Source of the DNA: Clostridia bacterium
GTDB taxonomy: Bacteria; Bacillota; Clostridia; Oscillospirales; Acutalibacteraceae
DNA length: 52,662 nt
Assembly (NCBI GenBank): GCA_024404025.1
Contig: JAKSQP010000017.1
Span: 1 to 52,662 of the forward strand
Reading direction: 5' to 3'
The position numbers and the translations under genes were made by a program. Positions 24,435 to 34,000 of this stretch are shown one piece after another; within the stretch, counting starts at the first letter, position 1; every line of letters begins with the position of its first letter. Below the pieces are notes generated by a model. The model saw only the letters and a list, made by a program, of their open reading frames with translations. It was not told the origin of the DNA and did not search any database.

Positions 24435-26699
24435 ATGAAAAAAAGAATCAAAAGTTTAAAATTAAATAATAAAGGTTCAGGCATTGTTACCGTCCTTATA
24501 GCCGTTGTGTTTCTTACGCTGATGGGAAGCCTTTTGCTTATGCTCGCATTTACGGGATTTGAGATGAAGAGTTCAGACCGCGCGGGCAAGCAGAACACTT
24601 ATGACGCTTCAACCGCAATGGATGAAATCAGAGTAGGCATTCAGGAAGCTGTTTCGAAATCGGTTGAGGATTCTTATGCTTACGCCCTCAACAGATACAG
24701 CGAAAAGGGCGCAGATATTCAGAGCCGATTTGCCCAGAACTTTATTTCTTCCTTTGAGAAAAGCAAAATAAAAGGTGAAAAATTAATTGAGAAAAAAGAT
24801 GCAAGCTCTTTCCTGAGCTATAATTTAAATGCACTTAACGGAATGATTGTCAACTGCCGTGACGGCGTTGCAGCCGTTACAACTCCGGAAGACAAAGCTG
24901 AGGTTGTGATTGATGCCGACAATCTGAAAATCGTCTTCAAGAATGTTGCCGTTTCATACACAAACAAAGGAAGGACAACAACGGTTTCCGCAGACATCAA
25001 TGTTGCGATTCCCGATATCGGTTATTCCCTTTCCCAGTTCACCGTTTCAGGCGTTCCTTCATTTACGGCTATTGTCGGCGGCAATCTCAAGCAGGACGGA
25101 ACTGCGGCTTCGGTTACGCAGATTTCGGGCGGCGCATATATGAATAATCTTGAGCTGAAGAGCAATTCTCGCCTTGTTTTAAATGAAGGAATTTTTGTGT
25201 GCAGAAACAATGCAGATATAAGCGGCTCCTATAATACGGTTGGCGAAGAAGGCGCTGTTGAAGAAGGCAGAATGGTTGTTTCTGCGGAATCAACATTCTG
25301 GGCAAAAAATATTATTTTGAGAGATCTTTCGGCCGCCAGCTTCCTCGGAAATACTTATATCGAGAACGATCTTGACCTTGCAGGCGGAGGATCTTCGGTC
25401 ACCCTTTCCGGCACTTATTCGGGCTTCGGAACCGGAGGAGAAGACGGAAAGGATGCTTCAAAATCCTCTTCGATAATCGTTAACGGAAAGAATAATAAAA
25501 TTAATCTTGATGGTCTTTCAAACCTTGTGCTCGCAGGCTTCGGATTTGTAGGAGAAAGTCCGATTGCGGCAAGCTCGGAAGCTCATGCTCCCGGCGTTTC
25601 ACCTGTTCAGGGCAACACAAACATCAAAATGGGTGAATCGCTTACTGTCAGGGAAAATCAGAAGATATATCTTGTTCCCGACGGATATCTTAATTATGTT
25701 GTCAGGAGCGGAGATATTCAGAACAAAACACCCAGCACAAATCCCGACATATTCCCCGATACCGATTCTTTTGTTAAAGAAGAAGACGGAACATACAGTA
25801 TAAATATGGGCGGAAAAGAATATACGGTAACGCTGGACACAACCAAACCTCTTTGGACCATTGACGGAAAAGCTCTTAATTTTGCAAGCTATAATGCACA
25901 GCTTAAGCCCGTATGTATGGTTGCTTCGAATCAGCTTGTTGTGTATTATTTCATATCTTTTAAAAATTCCCCGGACGGAAAAACCACGGCAGACGAAAAT
26001 GCGAACCGTTATTTCAAGGACTATGTTCTTGCAAATCCTGTTCAGCTTAATAAATATGTAAGCAAATATGTTACGGTTTCGGAAAGCCAGGTTGCTTCTC
26101 AAACAATGGGTAACTTCTTTGTCGGCAGCGGAAATCTGACATTCAGAGATTATCTTTCAAATTCGCAGAGCGCTGCCATAAGAGCAAATTCGGCGCAGTA
26201 TGAAAAATATTTTTCAAATATTTGTCAGACTCTTTCGTATAACGAATCAAGCAGCAATCCCGATGATAATCCTTTTACATATTATATAAACTCCGAAAAA
26301 ATCACCGATGAGCTTGACGGAGTTCAGGAATTCAAGGATGAAAGCGGCACAACCGTTGCGCTTGTTGTTGACGGAAATTACACTTATGATGAAACATCTT
26401 CGGGGGATATTCATCTTATCATTGCAACGGGAAACGTTTCCGTTAAAAAGAATTATGAAGGCCTGATTTTCTGCAACGGAGATCTTAACCTTGATTCCAA
26501 TTCAAGCCTTTCCGCAAACAGCAAAGAGGTTGAAAAGTCTTATGCCGGTGAAGCAAAAATCGGCGGCGAAGACAGAAGAATCGGAGATTATTTCAAAATC
26601 CCCATCGGCGAAAGCAACAACTGGGGCGAAAGCTCCGAATCCGGTTCGGGTAAGAGCGTGGCTTCGCTTGTAACATATTCCAACTGGAAAAAGAACTGA
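24435..26699 (+). CDS. Very long PilX-like minor pilin
   Basis: The 754-aa protein starts MKKRIKSLKLNNKGSGIVTV and has a hydrophobic helix typical of PilX_N. The residue at +5 after the likely cleavage site is not Glu, as in many PilX/GspK-type subunits that sit at the tip. The head is about 700 residues. It has a run of short Gly/Asn/Ser-rich strands (GGNLKQDG, GGAYMNNLELKSNSRL, GGGSSVTLSGTYSGFG, NGKNNKINLDG) that looks like a right-handed beta-helix, perhaps an adhesive part. The ATG at 24435 follows GGAGG by 5 bases; a 24411 ATG is unlikely. It is unusually long compared with PilX of about 160-200 residues. Confidence 0.78.
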   Translation: MKKRIKSLKLNNKGSGIVTVLIAVVFLTLMGSLLLMLAFTGFEMKSSDRAGKQNTYDASTAMDEIRVGIQEAVSKSVEDSYAYALNRYSEKGADIQSRFAQNFISSFEKSKIKGEKLIEKKDASSFLSYNLNALNGMIVNCRDGVAAVTTPEDKAEVVIDADNLKIVFKNVAVSYTNKGRTTTVSADINVAIPDIGYSLSQFTVSGVPSFTAIVGGNLKQDGTAASVTQISGGAYMNNLELKSNSRLVLNEGIFVCRNNADISGSYNTVGEEGAVEEGRMVVSAESTFWAKNIILRDLSAASFLGNTYIENDLDLAGGGSSVTLSGTYSGFGTGGEDGKDASKSSSIIVNGKNNKINLDGLSNLVLAGFGFVGESPIAASSEAHAPGVSPVQGNTNIKMGESLTVRENQKIYLVPDGYLNYVVRSGDIQNKTPSTNPDIFPDTDSFVKEEDGTYSINMGGKEYTVTLDTTKPLWTIDGKALNFASYNAQLKPVCMVASNQLVVYYFISFKNSPDGKTTADENANRYFKDYVLANPVQLNKYVSKYVTVSESQVASQTMGNFFVGSGNLTFRDYLSNSQSAAIRANSAQYEKYFSNICQTLSYNESSSNPDDNPFTYYINSEKITDELDGVQEFKDESGTTVALVVDGNYTYDETSSGDIHLIIATGNVSVKKNYEGLIFCNGDLNLDSNSSLSANSKEVEKSYAGEAKIGGEDRRIGDYFKIPIGESNNWGESSESGSGKSVASLVTYSNWKKN

Positions 26700-26710
26700 T
26701 CGGTCAAGAT

Positions 26711-26777
26711 GATAAAACGAGCACATTATCTTTTGCTTTGCAGCAGATATATGCTTCGTTGCCTTCGTTCGCAATAC
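26711..26777 (-). repeat. 67-bp dispersed repeat, copy 2
   Basis: This is the reverse-strand copy of the element at 1197-1263 (about 56 of 67 positions identical). It lies in the gap between the PilX-like and GspH-like genes inside an otherwise tight operon. Confidence 0.7.
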
Positions 26778-26811
26778 TCGGCTAAATTACAGATAAAAGG
26801 GAGTATCTTTG

Positions 26812-27387
26812 TTGAAAAAGAGAATTCAAAAACTGAATAAAGAACAGATAAAAGAGTTGCTCGGAAACAATAAAGGCTTATCTTTGGCTGAGCTTTGCAT
26901 TGTTATTTCCATTATGGCAGCGCTTATAATAGTTGTTTCCGGCTCAATTTCAATTGTTTTCAAAGCGAGAGCAAAGTCGGCAGCAGAAAAAATCGGTTCA
27001 ATCGTTTCGCAATGCAAAATCAATTCTCTGAGCGGAATAGACAACGAATTTACTCTTCTTTATGATAATGATAAGAAGCAGTATGTATGCACTCTTGCCA
27101 AAAAGAGCGATTCGGATGAATATGACGACATATATAAAGAAGAAATGCTCGGAAATTCAAGAGTTAATATTACCGTAGACGGAAACTCCGTTCTTGACGG
27201 AGCCATTCTCAAAATAAAGTTTTCAAATAACGACGGCGGCGTTGAGGTTATCAGCGTTAAAGCGGCAGATGACACCGTTGAAGATCTGATAGATGAACCG
27301 TCAAATATAATAACCGTTTCGTCCTCCAGAACATATCAGTTAACATTATATACATATACCGGAGAGCATGAAATCGAAATGATCTGA
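26812..27387 (+). CDS. Minor pilin, GspH/FimT-like
   Basis: The 191-aa prepilin has a long basic leader (MKKRIQKLNKEQIKELLGN), the cleavage site NKG/LSLAELCIVISI with Glu at +5, and a hydrophobic helix. The head has no cysteine pair and is beta-rich. The start is a TTG at 26812 or 26809: GGGAG lies 8 or 5 bases upstream. A non-ATG start is unusual in this operon. It is placed between the PilX-like and PilW/GspJ-like genes, the usual setting for a minor pilin set. Confidence 0.78.
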   Translation: MKKRIQKLNKEQIKELLGNNKGLSLAELCIVISIMAALIIVVSGSISIVFKARAKSAAEKIGSIVSQCKINSLSGIDNEFTLLYDNDKKQYVCTLAKKSDSDEYDDIYKEEMLGNSRVNITVDGNSVLDGAILKIKFSNNDGGVEVISVKAADDTVEDLIDEPSNIITVSSSRTYQLTLYTYTGEHEIEMI

Positions 27388-27444
27388 TAATGCTTAAATG
27401 CAGATTTATTTTTAAAAACAGTTTGCGGCAGAAGGTGGAATCCT

Positions 27445-28053
27445 ATGAGCAGTAAAATCTTAAACAGAATAAAGAAATCGCTGCGCGGCAATAAACAGGG
27501 CTTTTCGCTTGTTGAGCTTTTGGTGTGTGTTGCGATTCTCGGAGTCATTGCAATTTGCGTCAGCGTGATGATGAGCGCCGGAACCAATACATTTACCAAA
27601 ATCAATAAGAGAGTTAATGTTTCATACCGCACGCAGCTTGCTCTGACGCAGATGAAGGAATTCTTTATTGACTGCGATGCAATCTGTAAGGATGAAAACG
27701 GCGACATCTATATTCAGAACACTGACAAAGCCGGAAACAAGATAGTTTATCTGTTTACCTTTGACAGCGGCGAAAACAAGGTGTTCCTTGAAACCTTCAC
27801 CGATGAGCTTGTTTCCAACGGAGACAGACAGCAGTTTGCAAATCATATATCGGATTTTGAAATCAATCTGAACGAAGCGAGAGAAACGGGATATATCAAA
27901 ACCGCTTCAGTCAGCATAACATCAAAGCTGGATAATCAGTCCAACACAAGAGAGCAGATTTTCTCTTTGAAAAATAAACCGATATTTGTTGACAGCACAG
28001 ACCAGGAAGGCGAAACGATTTTGGAAGCGTTTGCCGGATTGATAGGAGGTTGA
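27445..28053 (+). CDS. Minor pilin, PilW/GspJ-like
   Basis: The 202-aa prepilin has the cleavage site KQG/FSLVELLVCVAI with Glu at +5 and a hydrophobic helix. TFTKINKRVNVSYRTQLALT follows the helix, as in PilW/GspJ. AAGGTGG precedes the ATG. Its stop lies 6 bases before the start of the giant 2501-aa gene, whose ribosome site (GGAGG) lies within the last codons of this gene, so the two are translationally coupled. Confidence 0.82.
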   Translation: MSSKILNRIKKSLRGNKQGFSLVELLVCVAILGVIAICVSVMMSAGTNTFTKINKRVNVSYRTQLALTQMKEFFIDCDAICKDENGDIYIQNTDKAGNKIVYLFTFDSGENKVFLETFTDELVSNGDRQQFANHISDFEINLNEARETGYIKTASVSITSKLDNQSNTREQIFSLKNKPIFVDSTDQEGETILEAFAGLIGG

Positions 28054-28059
28054 TCTGAA

Positions 28060-31000
28060 ATGAATAAAAAACCGAATAAAAAGAAGATAGCAGCATCAGT
28101 TACCTCTGTAACCCTTGTCGTAGCAACTCTTGTTGCGCTTGTTCCGACTGCGCTTGCATCTCAGGACAGATCACTTGAATACATTGAGATTCTTAAACAG
28201 AATCCCTCCCTGAAAATCCTTGAGATCGCCCCGACGGAAAATGACGGAGTTATCGGCTATTATGTCAAGGATTCAGAACCGATAGCCAACTGGAAAGAAA
28301 AGGCGGCTATGCTCACTTCTCCCGGAGCGAGAGAAAAATATGTTAACAATGATGTAAATACAAAGCTTCTTGACCAGGGCATTATGAGCAGAACCGCAAA
28401 CGCAGCTCCTCTTTATCTTGAGGATATGTATGACGAAAGCTATCCCTGGGAAATTGATGACCCGGACGGATACAATGTTCTCAATCTTGATAACGATGAA
28501 TCCGTAAAGGTCAGGGGCAGAATCGAAGAAACCGATCCCGGCAAGGGCGACTATATATCAAATGATATTTATGTTCCCGTTGAAAATCTTTTCAAAAATT
28601 ATTTTGATTATGCAACATGGAGAACAACTCTCGGCGAAACTCTCAGAGAAAAACTCGGAGATAACTATGAGGTTGATAAATTCAGAAGCACAAAGATTCT
28701 TGCTGTTGATAAAAACCAAAAGAATCTGACTGTTTTCGGCTCAACCGCAACAAACTGGGCTGCGGATTTTTCGATCAATCCCTCGGCTATGCTTTATGAT
28801 CTTGCATCCGTTTATGATAAGCCCCAATATTATTCAATAGAGCTGGAAGAAAATAAAGATAAACCCGGTTATTTCTATGGTGGATCTTTCATCATTTCTT
28901 TTGATGCGGATGTCAGAATCGGAAAAGGCCAGATTTCGGTTGTTCCCTATGATGAAGACGGCGACATAGTCAAATATTCTCCCAATGTTTCGAAGCAATA
29001 TTGGCTTCGCCAGGAAAACATTAAAAGCGGCCACTATGAATTCAAATTCAATGTTCCGGATAATTCTCCGGTTAAATATCTTCAGGTCAGATTTGATGTT
29101 GACAAACTTGAAGCGGCTGCAACTTTCTCAAATGTAAGCATTTATAAATACAATAATAATTATTTCGATATCTCTAAATGGTCCGGTAACGGAACATCCA
29201 TAACCAAAAACGGCAATGTTATAAATGTCAGCGCCAAGAATTCCGAGCCGGAAATTTACGGCGCAGCGGAAAATGTTTCAGACGGCAAATATTTTATCGA
29301 ATGCGACAAGTATACTCTTTATTCGCTCACTTATCATACTGAAATTATGCCCGGCAGCGGAAAATCAAGGGTATATGTTTACGGATATGATGACAGCGGA
29401 AAAATTATCGGAAATAAAACAACATTTATTCCTGAAGCCGCACAGTATAAGAAAGATTCGGGAACATATACTGTTGATTTTGACAGCGGAAACGCAAAAT
29501 ATATCGCAGTTGTATTTACTCTTGATTCAACCGGCATCAACGGCAACTGCAAGGCGTATTATTCGCATATTTCGCTCACCAGAGCGCTCGATTACGCAAA
29601 GCAGGAAGTAGTGGCAACTCACAGACAGGTTATTGACCACTTTGAAAGCGGCGATGTCGGCCTCGAATACGGAAGCAACATCTTTAATTTCCATGAATGG
29701 TATGATTCGGCGAGTTATGATAAGAGCGTTACATCTGAAATGAATTCATCAGTTGTTGCCGACGAAACGAACGGAATCATTACCGTTACAAATAAGGGCG
29801 GAACCGCAACGAGCGATGTTTTCAAAGCTACAAATAATATGTATTATATTGCTGTTGAAGACGCTTCAAAATATCATCTTTCATATACTGCTAACAGCAG
29901 CTCAAAGGCGCCTCACAATGTTAAAATCGTTTATTGTGATGACAAGAAAACGAAGATGCAGGAGGATACATTTACATTTACTCCCGATTCGGCAGGTCCC
30001 TATGAATATGCGCTTGATTTTACAACTCTTACGGATTGCAGATGGGTCCAGGTAAGTTTTGAAAACACGGAAAACGAGCAGAGAAACGTTTTCTCAAGCA
30101 TTAACCTCTGCAAGAATGAGGCTCCGAAGGTATATTATTATAATCTTATTTTCACAAAGATCCCCTCGATAAACGCCATTGAATCAATGGTGTCCGGCAC
30201 GCCGATTTATACTCCGATATACAGCAAGGTCGGAACGGCCGGAAGCTTTACCGATTTTAAAGAGGGAGAAAAATATTATATCTTCAATGAATACAGCAAT
30301 GCTTATGAAGAAATAACGGATTTCAGCAAGATAAGCAGCGGAACGGCAATTTATAAATTCAGCGGAATTTATGATTATGTCGGAAAAGCCGGAGACAAGG
30401 GACTTACATACAATGTAAGGCGTGAATATTTTACTGCGGAAATCAATTATGACGGATTTATTTCCGTCAGCGATCCTTCGGCTCTCGGCGTCGGAACGGT
30501 TTATTATCTGAAGGATGATACCTCGGATGAATATATCGCTGCGGGTATCGTTAACGAGTCAACTTCATTTGACGGCAGCAAGCAATATTATATTGATACT
30601 CCCATTATTAAGGATACAAAAGATGACCATCATCCTTATTGGGCTGTTTCCAACAGCTTTGAGCCGATTGATGATTACACAGCTCTGTTTACAAGAAAGA
30701 GTGACGGCTACAAATATGTAGGCGAAAACAACGGCGATTATAAACTCGTTATCAATCCGAGCGGTGAAGAAGAAGTAATTATTTCAACTCCGCTGATTTA
30801 TTACAAGGGCGGAATCATAAACAACGAGTGGTTCAAAAAAGGCGTTCTTAACTGCAGCGAAAATGAGATGAATAATATTTCAGTTTCGGTAACCACGGTT
30901 TCTCCCACATATCTTAATTCTCTTGACGAAGAATCCCTTACTTATTTCGTTCAGGGATATGAATTGTTTGTTATTTCATACGGCGGTGTTGACGGCACAG

Positions 31001-34000
31001 TCTCATATCAGGAGGATATAAGCGCAAATGTCAGAAGCGCTCTTCTCAAGGAAGCAAATGACACATGGGAAACAATCAGCGGCTCCGGCGAAGAGGTTAC
31101 CACGGCGCAGTATAAGATTCCGGTTCTTATTGACGGCAGAGTCTGCGCAATGACTTCCGAAAAAGACAAAACGAAAGAGAATTTCGTTAATCTGCCGGGA
31201 CTTGCAAATGAGCTTTGCAAGGATATTACCGCTTCGGGCGGCGTTGATAAATATGTTTATAAGTTCGATAAATCCGATGTCGGCATAAACATTCCCTCAA
31301 TTGTTAACAGCTCTTTCTTAAACGGATTGAGAATTTCCTATACGGACACGAGCTCATCTTATTATCCGATATATAAAGAAATCATCTATGAGAATTTTAT
31401 AAGATCGGCAAATAAGAATAAATATAATCCGCTTGACACAACCGTCAGCGAAGCGGCAGGCATAAGGTATATTCTTAACTACCGAGGCCAGAGAATTCAG
31501 CATTATAAAGAAAAAATCAGAATTCTCGAAATTCAGCCTTATACGGAAAAATCAGAGCTTCTTGATACCGACGGAAGAATCAAGCCGAATGTTAAGCAGT
31601 GGTTCTCGCCCTCCGGCGATATGACTTATATTAACGAAAATAATGAAGTCAAAGAAATAGATATTGAAGTTACAACAATGGCTCTCGGCGAGCTAGCCGC
31701 AAAGAACGGCTCTATTGTTGAAAATAACGATGTTATCTATATCGGCTCGTCGTTAGAGAATATGAATCTTGTCGGCGACAGGAACGGCGGCACAAAGCTT
31801 GACGACACCGGACGCATTATTCCCGATTACAGAGATGATAACCTTGACGGTAAATATTATACCAGCACGGGTGACCTTGTTGAAACCGGCGCAGATAAAA
31901 GCGGATACAGAGCGCCTCTTGCGGGCCTTGTCGGCACAGACTATAAGGCGTTCAGAGATATTAAAATTTTGGGATTAGAAATCGGAGGGATTTTTGAAGG
32001 CGGCGCTCTTGACCTCTGGTATGTTGACGCTTCAGACTGCGAGCTGAGAAAATCCGGCAATGATATGACGGTCAACATCAAGAAGCAGCTTGAAGCGTTT
32101 GCGGATTCCGGCAGACCGATCATCTATTCAGATGACCTTGTTGAAAACGAATATGTCGGCGCCTTTACCGTTGATATGACCTATGAGATTGCCGGCTGGG
32201 ATGAAAAAGCAAACAACCCGATAATCAGATTTACGGCAGACCTTAATACCAACGGCAACGAGCTTCCCGAAGGCGTTCAGCCTTACTTTGATTTCCATTG
32301 CATAACAGGGGATAAAGTGGCAGCGATTGATGCTTCGGCTGTTAAGCAGGAGGATGTTGACGGCGACGGAATCAAAGAAGGCGTTTATGAATTTATATTC
32401 AAAGAGGGCGACGGCAAGAAAGGCTTCGGAAATTATTATGCCAATGTAACCTTCAAATTCTCAAAGTCAAAGTATAAAGGCTTGAGAGAGATTTCAAATC
32501 TCCGCACCGAAAACGTTCAGCTTACCTATGAGGACATTTACTATACGCTTCGCTTCACATCAAGCATGAAGCATAATCTCGATACAGTTGAGGCGGTTTT
32601 TGAGCTTAAAGGAAACGGCTATATGCCCAATCTTTATACAAACGGCGGCCAGAACCATATCTTCGATTTTGTATGGAAGAGCCGTTCATTCGGCGGAACT
32701 TACGGAAGAGCTCATACGCAGAAGGTAGAATATTCGCCCGATCCGTTCACTCCGGGCTCAGGCTATAATCCTTTTACTGACAAAAAGATAACAACAACCG
32801 TAACCTTTGATGAAAAGCGTTATGACTATCAGTTGAGTCTTTATGTTGACGAAGCGGATGAAGATAAGCCGACCCTCCAGATTTATTATGCAACGCTTAA
32901 GCATGAGAAAGACGAAGACTCTATCAGATATTTCAAGTTCAATCCGATGGGAGACGGAACGAGCATAACATCGGCTTCCGGCATTGCGCTTAATAATGAT
33001 GCTTTTGATAACAGCTCATATACCTTTGAATGTATGAACAATGTTTTCAAAAACTATCAGAATATCTTCAGCGAAACGATGCTGAATACGAATAATAATC
33101 TTGAGCGCAATAACCTTATCAAATATGCAAACCTTTCAACTCCCGAACTTGTGATGACCAGGAATCCGGTCGGTTATCCCACTCCGCTTGAAAACAGTGC
33201 GCTTGAATTTGAATTCAAGATTCTGAACTATACCGATGATACTATTTCAACAACAAGATACAAATATGAATTCTATGTTGATAATAATTCAGACGGTAAA
33301 TTCAGCGCAAACGAGCTTACGGATGCCAATGTTTTCGGCGCAGGAAATACCGATATGACGGATAACCTCAAGGCTTCAACGGAAGAAAGAGAGAATATTT
33401 ATAAATTCTATAAGAAATTCCCCGAAGCCACATCGGGCATTGTTCCGTGGAAGTTTATCATAATTAAAATGGGCGATGAAGTTACAGAGGCAACAACGCA
33501 TATTTCAACAACCCAATATGCCTATATCAAGCCGAGCACTCCCACGCTGGTTACGGCAGTTCAGATCCTTCCTGCGGACTGGAGTTCAGATTATGTCAAA
33601 TTGGAAGATAACCCCGGCAAGTCCGATCTTTATATGGGCTCTGTTTTCCTGAGCGATGTGTTTGTTGCGAATTCTCTTCTTCAAGGCTCCGATCATCTTC
33701 CGCTCACGAGAGTTATAAATTACGGCATTTACGGCGGCGGCACATTCATAGAGAACAAAAGCGGAACCGAAAACAAGAAATATGAAGAAGATATTGCGGC
33801 AGTTAAAAGCGCAAATTCAGGAAAAACGGTTGTTCCGTCTTCGGTTGATTTTACAATCGGAACCGATTTCACTCTGAATATAAGCTTCAAGAATGTTAAT
33901 CAGGTCAATAGCGCTAAATCACAGGAAGATCTCTATAATGAGCTGAATGCGTTTGATATGCTTATTCTCGGCTTCGGCGATTCTTACGGACGCCATTCCC

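Noticed and set aside
27388..27444. Possible frameshift joining GspH-like and PilW-like genes
   Set aside because: The second gene has its own ribosome site and a full prepilin leader, so they are separate pilins.
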